This document shows positions 1-12,862 of a stretch of 64,000 bases of DNA, in pieces (within the stretch, counting starts at the first letter, position 1; each line of letters starts with the position of its first letter). This DNA comes from Bidens hawaiensis (lineage: Eukaryota; Streptophyta; Magnoliopsida; Asterales; Asteraceae). Below the pieces are notes generated by a model. That model saw only the letters and a list, made by a program, of their open reading frames with translations, had not been told where the DNA came from and did not search any database. The position numbers and the translations under genes were made by a program. The stretch spans positions 1 through 64,000 of the forward strand of contig JAIQDT010002037.1 of assembly GCA_021521415.1 (NCBI GenBank). Direction: 5' to 3'.

Positions 1-68
1 GTATCATCCAGCTCTGAGCCTAGCGAGGCTAGTGTTAGGAGCTCTAGCCAGTCCTCCCCCTGCCAGGA

Positions 69-527
69 TTGCTAGATCTCCTACCCCACCCGCACCACAG
101 GCCGTCCCTATCCCTCCCGGATATCGGACCCCGCCTCACGGCGCGGATCAGTGTTCCTCAGGTCCCACCTACCTCGCCCCCACCCAGACCTGCTACCCGC
201 AGGGGCGAGTCCTCCCGCTCCCAGCCCGAGCCTGTGACTCCACATGTGTGGGGTCTCCCTAGGCAGGAGAGGGACGCGGCGGCATGGCTACGAGTGCTCA
301 CCGAACAGGTGAATGAGCACTCCGCCGCCTTGACGGTGGGGGTACAGAGGCGGATGTACCTAGGGGATTGCATACTGGACCACCAGTATGCGATTTCGCA
401 GCTGAAGAGGGAGTGCTCATACTCCCAGTGGATGATCGGCCGGATGGAGACGCGGATCCGGTTTATGCAGGCTGTGATGGTGGTGTTGGTGGCGGTGTTG
501 GTGGGTTTGGTATACCACCGTGTTTAG
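69..527 (+). CDS. Leader ORF upstream of gag, C-terminal membrane helix (unknown function)
   Basis: An ORF of about 150 codons lies ahead of gag in the Tekay-type element. The first half is rich in Pro, Ser and Arg. The second half is predicted helical, with charged and Leu/Met positions (around residues 75-125). The last 20 residues are a hydrophobic segment ending in VLVGLVYHRV, which looks like a C-terminal membrane anchor. A Ser/Glu-rich stretch in frame 1 (positions 1-90) seems to be the continuation of its N-terminus, so the window cuts the ORF and there is a frameshift near 70-90. I do not recognise the protein. Its place between the expected 5' LTR and gag makes it an extra element ORF. 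It could also be a fused host fragment, or a chance ORF in the leader. Confidence 0.45.
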   Translation: MLDLLPHPHHRPSLSLPDIGPRLTARISVPQVPPTSPPPRPATRRGESSRSQPEPVTPHVWGLPRQERDAAAWLRVLTEQVNEHSAALTVGVQRRMYLGDCILDHQYAISQLKRECSYSQWMIGRMETRIRFMQAVMVVLVAVLVGLVYHRV

Positions 528-898
528 TGGTGTTAGGATGGGAGTAGACAGGAACCGCTTTTTGATACTCTGTGTAAGCAGTTAGTGGTGATGCTAACAT
601 AGAGTGAATCTTGGGTAGTTATAATACAACCACTGGCCCTTAGGGGGTCTCTTTTTGGGGTATATCGTTATAGATACTTTTGGGTATCATTCAAGCACTG
701 ACCCATTGTGGGTTATGTCGAGATGATGCCGACATAGGCCCTATGTAGGAAAACTTAACTTATGTAATGATGACAGGAAAAGTATGTGAACTGACAGGGA
801 TGTAATATGTACTAATGTTTGTTAATGAATGGAATGTTTGTTGTGTTTTATGATTGGAACTTGTATTAATTATATATATTTTCTTGATGTTGTGTAGA
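528..898. other. Untranslated leader of the Tekay element
   Basis: This stretch lies between the leader ORF and the gag start. It is AT-rich and holds no ORF, PBS or clear regulatory motif that I can support. A primer-binding site was looked for and not found, so the 5' LTR must end before the window starts. Confidence 0.4.
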
Positions 899-2200
899 AT
901 GGCACCAAAACGTTCAGCCTAATTGTCGGAAGTGGACGTGAGTCGTTTGATTGCTCAACAGTAGAGGCGGCGATACGGATATAGTATCGCGCATCGCCGC
1001 CGAGTATTAACAATTCGCCAATCCAACCCCTCCGAGCAATCAAACGACCACCAATAATGACGGGGAACAAAATGCTAATCCTCCGCAGAATGATAACACG
1101 ATTCCGAGTAATGACGCACCACCTAGGGTGGTCGTTACAGACAGTAATGGCCCTATACCTACTGTAGAGACGAACCGTACTGAACCGATTCCTGCATCCA
1201 GGGGATGTTCGATCAAAGACTTTATATTGTGCAAACCCCTAGAATTTAGCGGAACTGAGGGACCCAATGGGTTGGTTAAGTGGATTGAGAAAATAGAGGC
1301 TGTTGTGAACATCAGCAACTGCCCTGAGGATTACGTTGTTAAGTATGCTACCTGCACGTTCACGGACCATGCCTTGACATGGTGGAACACCATAGTGCAG
1401 ACTCGCGGTCAGGCGGCGACAAACCGCATGACCTGGACAGAGCTCAAGGCTCTCGTACTGGAACATTTCTGCCCGAAAAACGAACTGCAAAAGTTAGAAA
1501 ACGAATTGTGGAACCTGGAGATGCAGGGGGCAGACCACTTAGGTTATACAAACCGATTTAATGAATTGTCGCGATTAGTGCCATGGTTGGTCACCCCAGA
1601 GTCAAAGAGGGTTGAGCGTTATATATGGGGACTAACTCCACTAGTAAGGAGTATAGTCAACTCTGGGGGACACCAGGCGTTTGAGAGTGTGGTGACGCAA
1701 GCTGGTATCGTCACATACGATTTCATGAGGAGTGGGTCACTGAAGGTGGCAGGAGAGTCTGCTGGGGAAAGCGAGGTACGTATGACAATAGGATCCGGGA
1801 GAAGCAGCAAAGTAAACGAGCTAGGCCCGCTGCCCAGAACTACACCATGACTAGTTCAGGCGGAAGGCAGGAATCGCAGAAAGGGACGTTCCCTAAATGT
1901 GGGAAATGCGGTTGCCAGCATGGTGGCGTGTGCAAGGAGGTAGTGTGCCACCGGTGTGGCAGGAATGGGCACTACGCACCGAGTTGTAAGACAACCCTGA
2001 ACAATCTGAACCGACAACCGCAACCTATCCGTGCGCAGCCACTTAGGACCCAACCAACCCGACAACAAAACCACAAGGAAACCAAATGATGACCACTAGC
2101 CGTGCTTGCTTTGAATGTGGCAGCACAGATCACTTCAAGAGAAACTGTCCGAGGCTGAACCAGGGAGGAAATGGGAGACAAGCAGTGGGTCAGGCATCGT
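899..2200 (+). pseudogene. Broken gag of Tekay-type chromovirus
   Basis: The probable original start is the ATG at 899: it opens MAPKRSA and then meets a stop, followed by a segment ending SRLIAQQ and another stop. The capsid region is open from 1128 to 1850 and has the usual chromovirus landmarks, with W-W in the middle (LTWWNT) and a motif FCPKNELQKLENELW. A one-base shift near 1850 moves the frame to a nucleocapsid part with a CX2CX4HX4C zinc knuckle (CHRCGRNGHYAPSC). A second shift near 2086 gives another knuckle (CFECGSTDHFKRNC). Gag forms the virus-like particle and binds the element RNA. At least two stops and two frameshifts mean it is not functional. Family assignment comes from the downstream chromodomain. 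Confidence 0.85.
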
Positions 2201-2259
2201 CGTCCAATCCGGCGAGAGGCCGAGCTTTTGTGTTGGGGGCGAACGAAGCACGCCAGGAC

Positions 2260-4233
2260 CCCAGCGTAGTGACAGGTACATTCCTCGTCTCTGATCATTA
2301 CGCTTCTGTATTATTTGATACAGGCGCCGATAGAGTTTTGTCTCTGTCAAGTTTCTATCAATAGCAAACCTTCCGATTAGTGAAACCATAGAACCTTATA
2401 CTGTAGAAGTAGCTAACGGTAAAACCATGATAGTTAATCAGATAGTTCAGAATTGCCCTTTTATTCTGAACGATCAATCCCTTCCGATTGACTTGTTACC
2501 GGTAGAATTGGGTAGTTTTGACGTGATAGTGGGAATGGATTGGTTAGCACGTAACAAGGTAGAAATAAACTGTGAAACGAAAATCGTCAAGATCCGGGTA
2601 TCGGATGACGAAGAGGTGTTAGTGCAAGGAGAGAAGTCGGGCGCAAATGATACCATTTATATCCCACCTCAAGGCGTTAAAATATATACGCCAGGGATGC
2701 GCGGCGTATCTAGCAAGCTTGACGGCCACCGATTCTGATGAGAAACGGGTGGATGATATCCCGGTGGTACGCGAGTTTCCACAAGTTTTCCCAGAAGAAC
2801 TTCCTGGATTACCGCCAACCCGACAGGTCGAATTCAGAATCGATTTATTACCTCAAGCTGGCCCTGTTGCTAAAGCACCCTACCGACTTGCACCATCCGA
2901 GATGCAAGAATTGTCCAATCAGTTGCAAGAATTGTTGGATAAAGGATTTATACGTCCTAGTTATTCCCCGTGGGGTGCACCCTGTACTATTCGTGAAAAA
3001 GAAGGACGGGAGCCTTAGAATGTGCATTGATTACAGGGAATTGAACAAGTTGACAATCAAAAATAGGTATCCTCTCCCCCCGAATCGATGATCTGTTCGA
3101 CCAACTACAGGTTGCGAGCTACTTCTAAAAAATAGATCTTAGATCGGGATACCATCAGGTTAGAATTCAGGAGGAGGATATCCCAAAAACCGCATTCCGG
3201 ACTCGCTACGGCCATTACGAATTCTTAGTTATGCCTTTCGGGCTAACAAATGCGCCAGCAGTATTCATGGATCTCATGAATCGAGTCTGTAAATCCTACC
3301 TCGACAAATTCGTCATCGTGTTTATTGACGATATTTTGATATACTCGAAGAGTAAAGAAGAGCACGAGCAACACTTAAGATTAATTTTAGAGCTTCTAAA
3401 TCAGGAGAAGTTGTATGCAAAATTCTCCAAGTGTAACTTCTGTTACAAGAAGTGCAATTCCTTGGTCACGTTATAAACCATCAAGGAATACACGTTGATC
3501 CAAGTAAGGTTGAAGCAGTTAAGAATTGGCAAGCGCCTAAATCGCCAAAGGAAATCCGCCAATTGCTTAGGCTTAGCTGGATATTATCGTCAATTTATAG
3601 AGAACTTTTCCAGCATTGCCCAACCTTTAACCCTTCTGACCCAAAAGGATCGAAAGTATGAATGGGGTGAAGAGTAGGAAACGGCGTTTCAAACGCTAAA
3701 ACAAAGATTGTGCCAAGCGCCAATCTTAAGTCTCCCCGACGGAGACGATGGTTTTGTCGTGTATTGTGACGCATCCCGGAGAGGGTTAGGATGTGTGTTG
3801 ATGCAAAAATAATAAGGTTATAGCCTATGCTTCTCGTCAGTTAAAAGTACACGAGAAAAACTACTCCACTCATGACTTAGAACTGGGAGCAGTTATCTTC
3901 GCACTTAAAATCTGGAGACATTATCTCTACGGTACAAAGTGCACCATCTTCACCGATCATAAAAGTTTGCAACACATATTCGATCAGAAAGAACTGAATA
4001 TGAGGCAACGAAGATGGGTCGAATTATTAAGCGACTATGACTGTGACATCCGTTATCACCCTGGCAAAGCTAACGTCGTAGCCGATGCCTTGAGTAGGAG
4101 GGATCGGGTTAAGCCATTGCGAGTGCGAGCGTTGGGGATGATAGTCCAGTCGAACCTTTCGGATTTGATTCGAGTCGCTCAACGCGAGGCGTTGAAAGAG
4201 GAACAAATGGAAAAAAGAAGGACTTTACGGTAA
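2260..4233 (+). pseudogene. Broken protease, reverse transcriptase and RNase H of Tekay-type element
   Basis: The aspartic protease is marked by LFDTGAD near 2315 and by VELGSFDVIVGMDWL near 2500. RT follows, with the segment [16 protein letters not shown], then [17 protein letters not shown] and the catalytic FIDDILIYS at about 3325. RNase H has VYCDASRRGLG near 3760, [11 protein letters not shown] near 3950, and ends with DALSRR near 4100. These parts lie in all three frames, with shifts near 2364-2427, 2740, 3090 and 3470 and stops near 3130 and 3810. The original product was the gypsy pol polyprotein that makes cDNA in the cytoplasmic particle. The domain order PR-RT-RH-IN is that of Ty3/gypsy. 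Confidence 0.9.
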
Positions 4234-4255
4234 CGAGAAGAATTTCGAACAGCGC

Positions 4256-5604
4256 GTGGACGAAATTCTCTATTTCAAAAATCGGATTTGGATCCCGACC
4301 CTCCATGACCTTCGTGAATTAATCATGGACGAAGCGCATAAATCAAAATATTCCATACATCCGGGATCGGATAAGATGTACAAGGATGTGAAGGAGTTCT
4401 ACTGGTGGCCGGGTATGAAAAAGGATATACCACATACGTCGGCAAGTGTACGACGTGTGCGAGGGTTAAGGCGGAGCACCAGAAACCTTCGGGAATGTTA
4501 CTACAACCGGAAATTCCTGAATGGAAGTGGGAGCAGATCACGATGGATTTTGTGACACATCTCCCCAAGACGTCCCGAGGACATGATGCAATTTGGGTAG
4601 TCGTGGATCGATTAACCAAATCGGCACATTTTATTCCGATTAGAAATAATTATAACACCGAGAGACTTGCGCAGATTTATATAAATGAAATTGTGTCTCG
4701 TCATGGTATACCCATCTCGATCATCTCCGATCGGGATAGCCATTTCACCTCCAAACTTTGGCAAGCAGTGCAAGAAGCGCTGGGAACGCGTATTAATCTA
4801 AGCACAGCCTACCACCCTCAGACCGACGGTCAGTCTGAGAGGACCATCCAAACACTGGAGGATTTGCTTCGTGCATGCGTACTGGATTTTAAGGGAAATT
4901 GGGATCAACATCTCCCACTCGTTGAATTTTCCTATAATAACAGTTACCATAGCAGTATAAAGGCAGCACCTTACGAAGCATTGTATGGACGGAAGTGCCG
5001 ATCACCACTCTGCTGGACTGAAGTGGGCGACACACAGGTTATTAGATCAGATCTGGTCCAGGAAACGACCAGCAAAATACTTGAAATTAAGAACAATCTG
5101 AAGGCCGCACGGGATCGGCAGAAGAGTTATGCAGATACCCGTAGAAAACCGTTATCATTTGAGAAAGGTGATAAAGTGTATTTGAAAGTATCACCTTGGA
5201 AAGGAGTAGTCAGATTTGGAAAGGCGGGGAAGTTAGCCCCTAGATACATTGGACCGTTCGACATTATTGCAAAAATCGGTCCTGTAGCATACCGATTATA
5301 ACTTCCTGATGAACTGAGTGCAGTTCACAACGTGTTTCACGTGTCGAACTTGAAAAGGTGTCTGTCGGATGAGACATCGGTGTTACCTTTAGAGGGTGTC
5401 CAAATAAATGATAAGCTCAACATTGTAGAGGAGCCCATAGAAATAGTAGACGGGAAAATCAAGCAACTTAGACACAATAAGATCTCGTTGGTCAAAGTTA
5501 GATGGAACTCGCAACGAGGCCCAGAATATACTTGGGAACGAAAGGACGAATTTCGGAAGAAATATCCCCACCTATTTCCGCAAAAGGAAGTAGTTGATGC
5601 GTAA
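4256..5604 (+). pseudogene. Integrase and chromodomain of Tekay (Del) chromovirus
   Basis: The integrase zinc-binding His pair is in the frame opening at 4256 and the Cys pair (CTTC) in the frame opening at 4405, so a one-base shift splits the HHCC finger. The core then runs almost intact to 5301: MDFVTHLP with the first Asp, SDRDSHFTS with the second, and the Glu in [11 protein letters not shown] stop at 5299-5301 cuts before the last part. From 5332 the C-terminal domain continues, with HVSNLKRCL and then a chromodomain-like tail (LVKVRWNSQRGPEYTWE) ending KKYPHLFPQ. This tail is the mark of the Tekay/Del clade, where it steers insertion to heterochromatin. Only a few breaks occur here, so this is the best-kept part of the element. 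Confidence 0.92.
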
Positions 5605-5630
5605 AATTTCGAGGACGAAATTTTTATAAC

Positions 5631-5640
5631 GGGGGGAGAA
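5631..5640 (+). other. Polypurine tract of Tekay element
   Basis: A run of G and A (GGGGGGAGAA) lies directly before the LTR start TGTAAC. It primes plus-strand DNA in reverse transcription. Just ahead of it is the short block AATTTCGAGGACGAAATT, often seen at this place in Tekay elements. Confidence 0.85.
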
Positions 5641-8600
5641 TGTAACGATTCCGGCAAATTCAGGTATACCCTAGCCGGAATATACTATTTACGTGTTATT
5701 CAATACTGAATATATGAATTATAATGTGTTTATACGAGTATATAAGATTCACAGTACGAATTATACTCGAATATACAGCTAGTCGTATTGAAATTACGAT
5801 TAATCGATGAACGATTACTGAAACCCGAACGAATCGGGGATTACATTATAGACGAAATATATAATGTTTAGTGATGTGTACAAAGTATTAAAGCTTCGGG
5901 ATAAGTGAATTATAGCACAGAAAAAGGATTTTGATTTATTAGTACGTCGGTACGATAAACGAAACCTTTAACATCAAACCAAGCAAGAGACGATCGATCA
6001 AGCCGAAAAAGATGCACAATTACCGACAATATGATGTGTTAAGTCAATAAATGTCATGGTTTAAGTTTTTTAAAGTTTTTAAATCGGTTTTATATAAATT
6101 TTATTTTTAAGCCGAAAAACAACCGTTTTAGCCTCGTTTTAAGCCGAATTAAGTGTTTAACCGAAAAACGAACTGAACCAGATTATCCACAACATTATCC
6201 GGATTACACAATCCAAATGTGTGGCCATGGTTTGAGATGTGGGCCCCCCCCACACATACATGGACCGATCGGTCCATGGGTCACACACACACACGCACTT
6301 CATTTTCTTTTTCTATCATCCTAACTCCACAATTCTCTCCACACTCCTCAACATTCATCCAACCTCCTTTGATTTATACCAAGAAACCGAGGTAAAGATC
6401 GGATTATAGTCGTGTTCATCGTCTTTTCTCAAGTCATTTACAAGAAAATGAGGTTTCAAGTGAAAAATGGGTGAAAACCCGAGATGAAACCGATTCTTGC
6501 ATGATCAAGTGATGTATACAAGTTATACAAGGGATCTTGGTCCAAGAAAGGAGTTAAAAGAGTCAAAAACGAATTTTTACGGTTAAAATCTTTGTTTTGA
6601 TGTCTTAACCGAAACCATGAAAGAAATGGCTTGATTGTGGGTATAACTTGCTTGGTGTGGTGTTGTTGTGCTTGTAGGTGTTATATCTAGTTGCTAGCAA
6701 AGGCTAGAAAACAAGATCTTTGCGATCTAAAGCTAGAAACACAAGGTAGTTCGGTTTTTCGTATGATTTGTGTGATTTGGACAGATTGTGGTAGACTTAG
6801 AGTTGGGTCATGAAATTTCACAGAGATGATCTACACATGGAAATATGAGATCTGTGAAATTTTGGTAATTTTTGGATAAAGGATGAATATTTGGTGAATT
6901 TAATGCTCGGTTTTGGCTAAAAATGGTGAAAAATAGCTAAACATCATGAAAAATTCTGGAAACATTCAGATAAGCTTTTTATAACATATAAAAGTCACAC
7001 ACAAAATTTCAGGACCATTGGAGAAGTCTAAGTAGGCTTTTCGGTAAAACGAATTCTAGGGTTTTCTAGCTCGGTTTTGGTGAAAATGGCATGAAAAATG
7101 AGTTTTTGGTTCTGTAAATATTACTGGGAACTATGTGGATGGCAGGAGTCATCCCAGAAAAATTTGGGATTTTTCTAAGGTCGTTTGGTATTTTCGGCAT
7201 ATTTGGTGTTTAAATGACGTTTAAAAATAGATAAATAAATGTTAAATATAAAAATTAATTCTGGAAATATTTTTATAAAATTCCTTACTGTCAAAAACTG
7301 ATTTGTGCAAAATTTCAAGATCCGAGACTAAACGTATATTTATTTGTGCTAAATGGAACTTAAAAACAAACTTTTAAAGCTTAAAACGTGTAAACCGGCA
7401 AAGTTCGCCTAAGCGAGCTGACTGGTGTATAAAAACCTTAAAAATGGACTATTTTCATGAAACTAAGTTAGTCAAGTAAAAATAAATCATCCGAAAATAA
7501 TTCGGATGATTTGGGTAATTTTACCCGATTTAGTCGTTTCCGGTATATTAAAGACGGAAACGGGCCCCGCGGCCAAACGGGGTGTCTAAACCGAGCTCTA
7601 ATTTGACCAATTTAATTAAAATATCAATAACAACTATTTTCGGGTCGTATGTGGCCAAACTCATTTTTGAAAACATAAAGGCGAATAACCGTGCTAGGCA
7701 CACAAAACGAGAAAACAAACTAATGGTAGTTTTGACTAAAGAACTCTAAGTGATATCACAATCTAAGTCCTGAGAAGTGTATCGGGGTTAACATTGTCCC
7801 CGGATCGTGTACGGTACTGGGTTAACAGTGTCCCCGGACGTACCGGTTAACACGAATTTAAGTTATATTAATAGAAATTGTGTAGTAACGACTTAGGGAT
7901 CGTATTACAGATCCGGACAGGTAGCCGTGCCAGAATTACACCTCTGCTCACCAAAAAGGTGAGTTTTCACGAGCCCCTTTTTACTGAACTGTTTTAAATA
8001 TTTTCCCGGGGCGGAAAGCATGTTTATATCAAAATGTTTAAGTACATGCCGATCGCATGGAAATGAATGTATTTATATATGTTTTATTGTACGGGAATCG
8101 TACGGAAATGTACTAAGATGGTAATTGTCTGAGTTGCTAACATTGTAAGGCCCCGCAACACGAGTGATTAGCTAAAAGCCGGTAGAGTGTGAATAGTACT
8201 ATTGGTCTGACAAACCCAACTGGTCCGGCATGGATTTGCTGATGTTTCCCAGCCAGTTGCACATGTCTATTTTGGGTGTTATATACATTTTGCTATGTAA
8301 TGTTAGACATAGCGGTTTGGGGCAGTTCCGTGGACGGGGGATATGTCACGGGTCCGTGGGCGGGGGATATGCCATGGGGATTGTGTGTGATAGTCAGAGG
8401 CTTCACTTGTGGGCTCAGCATAATTACATCGCTAATATATGATTTATTATAATAAATTGTCAATGTTTATTTAATTCAGTGAAACTCACCAACTATTCGT
8501 AGTTGACCCGTTTTCTTTACATGCTTTCTAGGTACACCCAAATTGGAATGAGTGATACGTGCTTGATGATGTGTGCTATTTTGTGGAAGATTAAGGATCT

Positions 8601-8792
8601 ATATTTTGCATAAAATATGTTAATGTACTATCGGTAAAACTTATGTGATAACACCTAGATGGTAACGAAACTCGGAACAATGTAATTCGTTTCAATTAAT
8701 GTAGTGGTGTTTTCTTTATAAACAATGCTGTTGATATCAGATGTGTCTGTTGCATCCCGTGTACGTTTCCGCTGCGGTTACGGGGTGTTACA
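5641..8792 (+). repeat. 3' LTR of Tekay element (3,152 bp)
   Basis: It starts with TGTAAC directly after the PPT and ends with GTTACA, a perfect 6-bp inverted terminus. Its length is large but within the range known for Tekay. Inside are short local repeats: two copies of a block around GGTTAACA.TGTCCCCGG at 7785-7850, and two copies of a GC-rich block around GTGGRCGGGGGATATG at 8327-8375. A TATA-like stretch (TTTATATAAAT) is at about 6088, but I cannot confirm it as the promoter. The 5' LTR lies outside the window, so target duplication and age cannot be judged here. Confidence 0.88.
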
Positions 8793-9930
8793 GTATGTAA
8801 GCCGACAGATGGACTCGTGCATATTCACTCACAGTAACAGAAAATCAATGCATTGCTCATAAATTTCTTTAAAATAAAAATTTTGATCAACAATATAATG
8901 GTTTAAGTCAAGTTGGGGTGATATGGCAAAAATCAAATTAATCTAGAACCGAGATTAGAGGTTGATAGTTTATGATATTCTGTGCTTTAATTGAACCGTT
9001 AATCATATCACAAAAATACTTGAAAGTTTGTTATTAGATTTAAGTGGACAACAATACCAAGGACCGACTTAACGCCAGTCATAATATCGCTGAAATATAA
9101 AACTGTGATGGAAGGGCAATTTGGTCAATATGATTCTCTGCTCAAACTCAACAAAAATACAAAAATATGTACTGTTTTTTTTTTAAAAGATATAAAAAAA
9201 ATTGATAAGTTTCAGATATTTTTCATGAATATACATTCTTTTATTTTTATAAAATTCCAAAATTATTTTATTTTTCATTTTTATAATTTATTTAATCTTT
9301 TTTAAGTTATCTTTCGAGAATGAGAAACGTTTTTTTTAAGGTATTTAATTATCAGGATAAAAGGTTCTCGGTAATTCTTTTCGGTTAAATTTATTTATTA
9401 ATTGAATAATTTCTAATAAATTCTTTATTTAATTCATTTAATTATTTAAAGTTAAAATTAAATAAATCTTAATTCGCTACGTATGGATAACGAAATAGAT
9501 GGTTTCTAGCGAACTACGTTCCAGTTCGCTATTCTATTTCTCTTCCGCACTCTGTAATGAATCAGTTCTAAGTCGTTATACATATTTAACGAATCAAGAC
9601 ATATTTTAAGTTAATTCGTTAAGTCACGCAATAACATAAGGGTAACGAATTGGGTGATTCGCAATTTTAATGTTCAAACGAATCTCTTACTTCGCACATA
9701 AGGTACCTTGGATAACGTGTAAGGTTATATACGACAGAAACACGAACCTTCCTTTCACTATTCACCATCTTCCTTATACCTAAAGCAACACTTTTCAAAT
9801 TTTTCTCTGAATTTTTGACCTTCGATTTTCGAACTTTCAAGTATATCATTATGTTGCTAAGGTATATTCGATCATATCTATGTCATTTTCATCAAAAATG
9901 GTGTTATTTGAATAGACTAATTATGTATAT
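8793..9930. other. AT-rich non-coding stretch
   Basis: No gene or element boundary could be assigned. From about 9470 the sequence fills with short TTCGCTA/TTCGTTA and TAGCGAA/TAACGAA words, like those of the LTR at 13834. It may therefore be an old, related LTR or flank. Confidence 0.4.
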
Positions 9931-10737
9931 TTAGTGCACGGTTTCGGTGTCCGTAGCGATCGAATAAGTTATAGGCGGTTTAGGCTTCGTATTTAATGTA
10001 TATTGTAAAATAGCCTATAAATAGGGAGCTCATGCTCATAATTTTGTAGAGAACTTGTACATAGATCTAAATTATCATCTCCATAACTTATTATTCTCTC
10101 TAATGTATTCATCCATATTTATAAATAAAGTATATATTTAAAGTATTGATTTCTATGTGTTTAGTAATATGTTTCCGAGATCACTACACATAATGTTTCA
10201 ATTATCCGACGATAGTTATGGATTAACTGAAGCTGGGTTTGTGTTGTTGACTTTTGAGGGTTCATATTAATTTTGACCTTGACTGTGTGAGTCAAAGATC
10301 AAGTCTACATTATTGACCATTCGTTAACCTTAGTGAATTGAAACTGCCTCGTGTCCAATTCGTTAAGGAAATACACGAACTAGCTCAGCGAATCACTTTC
10401 TCAACGAATCAAATACGGATTCGCCAAATCATTAACGAACTAGACTTTAGTTCGTTAATATTTATAGTTAATTCGCTAAAGCTAATTCGTTAATGTATTT
10501 ACTTGATAGCGAACAAGTCCATTCGTTACATTTCTGTAACGAATCAACTTGTAATGTTAACGAATGACATTTCAATATTTATTTAACTAAGTAATGTGAC
10601 TTAATAAATTATTAAAATAAGATTGATTAAATATGACATATACAATTGAACACACCATCTAGAGATACATAGTTATATATATACATGCTATTTATATCAC
10701 CACATTACTTATACTCGCTTAACTTTTATTCAGTAAA
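9931..10737 (+). other. Leader and possible decayed 5' LTR of the pol-less element
   Basis: The 14-mer TTAGTGCACGGTTT at 9931-9944 recurs exactly at the start of the 3' LTR (13837-13850), which suggests the left LTR began here. A TATA-like CCTATAAATAGGGAGCTC lies at about 10013. Beyond that the two sequences differ too much to align by eye. No PBS was found and the left boundary is not settled. Dense TAACGAA/TTCGTTA motifs occur at 10315-10570. Confidence 0.35.
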
Positions 10738-12862
10738 ATGGCTGATCAAGTGAATCAAGATCCACCAATTGCTGATCAAGGACATCAAGAACAACCACCA
10801 CAAGAACAACCACCTCCAGCACAGCAGGAAGACGTTATTTTATTACCATATGACACAAAGCACAACATCTGTGCTTATGTTGATCAAGATGTTGCTGCTA
10901 TTGCTGAGTTTGGAGCTATGTTGACTTTCTTAAGACGTTCAGTGATAGATTATGCAATTACTGCTCGACCTAAAGTTTATCTGAGCATTATTAAGCAGTT
11001 TTAGGATACTACTGAGTATGATGAGGTGGCGAATCACATTCGAGCCACGATAAACCAAACAGTTATTATAATTGATGTGAAAGTGGTTCGTCGTGTGCTT
11101 CGTTTTGGTAACAATGATGACAACCCAAGTGAATTTGACAAGCAACTGATCAAGGGTTTGTTTACTCGTTTACGCTACGGTGGGGATATTGATGATTCTA
11201 TGTTGAACAAGAATGGGTTGTGCCCACCATACAAGTATCTTCTCCAAGTGTTGATTCATTGTATGAGTGGTCGTCGTGTTGGGTTTGACCAATGCAGAAG
11301 CAGTATACAATCGGTTTTTGTCACTTATCCTCAATAAGCCATTTAACTATTCTGAGCTAGTCTTCGATCATCTAAAAGAACAAGTTCAGCAAACGACTCA
11401 GAAGAAGAAATTTCTAATGTATCCGCGATTCCTACAACTAATCTTTCAAGATTTGATACCCAATTTGGTTATTGATCGAACACTGGTGAATGATGTGCCT
11501 CCTATGGAACACATGACGGCCAACACTGTTCGTCGAATAATGATTTAACGTAAGGAGAGACCACAATACAAGCGCATGATTGGTCATATAATTAATCCGA
11601 ATTATGTCTGTCCTCCTAATGAACGTTGGATCCATGACGACTCGGATTCTTAGCATGAAGGGGGAGAAGGTGGGAACGATGATGATGAAAATGATGATGG
11701 AGATTATGGTAATGGTGGAGCTGGTAATGCTGCTTTTCAAGAGCAACAGGATGCAGTAAATGCTGCATTAGCTGCCACTATTGTAGCTCAACAAGAAAGA
11801 AAGAGAAAAGGGGAAGGTGTGGCAACTGGAGAGCCATCTAAGAAGAGACGTGTATCTGCTGGGGATGGAGTAATTATTGGTGTGCCTCAGCCTCGTCAAA
11901 CAACACCTCAACGCCCGGTAGTGTCGTCTACTATTAGCACTCCGATGCTCACTTTAACAACAACACTGGTGTCTCATGAAAGGCTTGGTTTCATTCCACA
12001 GTTGGCGTTATCTGAAATACCAAGGCCTATTGCTACATCGTCTACTGTCCCGACAACATCAACCATGAGGCCTCCTCCTCCTCCTCCTTCTTCTGGTGAT
12101 GTCTCTTTTATGAGAATTACTCGGCCTCAAAGTCCAATCCAACCAGTTCATCCATCACTGTACAACATGCCACCGAACCGTCAGACAGATATGTTGTTAA
12201 ATCTTCTTCATCTGTACGAAAATCAAATGTCTATCGACCGTCAGAATCAAGAACGTTTATTGGAGAATCAACGACGAATGATGAGTTATATTTAATTCTG
12301 TCAAAAAGAGACTAAAGAGTTGCGTGCGATTGTTGAGTCTCAGGGGGTGAAGAAAAAGGAACAAGAAGATCTAATCTTGCAGTTGACTTGCAAAGAAGAT
12401 GCTTTAAAGAAACTCAAGAATGATGTTCATGATCGTGACGAGTCTGGTGCAGGTAGTGAGCCTAAACAAGCGCACGGCTCATCTTCTGGTACTGGTACAA
12501 GTGGCGGTGATGATTCGAGTAAACAGATTTTTGTATATCAAGACTCAACAGCTGCCAAACCAATTGAAATGATTGAAGCCAACACTGTGATATTTGTAGA
12601 TGGATTGGGGGTGGTGAGAAGTGTGGTGAACAGGGACGAAATTGAAGTTGGTGAGTTTGTTGACAGGTCTCTGACACGAGAGCAGATTTCCATATTGCTT
12701 GGGTTAAATGATGAACAATTGACAGTGTTAGAGACAGAGCCTGACATCGAGGTGGTGAATGAGGAAGGTATAACAGATGATCCGTCAATTGAAATGAATA
12801 CGGATTTTATTTATGATGATGAGGAAGTTGAGATGGAGGATGTGACTGCAGGAGTATCCTGA
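10738..12862 (+). pseudogene. Unknown gag-like ORF of a pol-less LTR element, N-terminal part
   Basis: The start ATG at 10738 opens a Gln/Pro-rich leader, then a globular region with AYVDQD, VYLSIIKQF, RRVLRFG, MSGRRVGF, LVLNKPFNYS and KFLMYPRFLQL. I recall this pattern from many uncharacterised Asteraceae proteins, some annotated as longin-like or synaptobrevin. That label is probably misleading. Next come an Asp/Glu-rich acidic stretch, a basic patch (PSKKRR), Pro-rich segments, and a predicted coiled coil near 12320-12430. There is an in-frame TAG at 11002 where relatives have Trp, a frameshift near 11325, and further stops at 11546, 11652 and 12293. It ends in acidic residues at 12862. 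No protease, RT or integrase motif is present. Most likely it is a structural (gag-like) protein of a non-autonomous retroelement. Confidence 0.65.

Noticed and set aside
8230..8442. 70-codon ORF near the end of the Tekay LTR
   Set aside because: It is in the LTR over a small GC-rich tandem repeat and has no recognisable protein features.
9105..9305. 66-codon ORF rich in Phe, Ile and Lys
   Set aside because: It only reflects T/A-rich sequence.
10738..11548. Longin/synaptobrevin protein gene
   Set aside because: The name is used for similar Asteraceae proteins, but I see no longin or SNARE motif, and the PPT and LTR next to it point to a retroelement.
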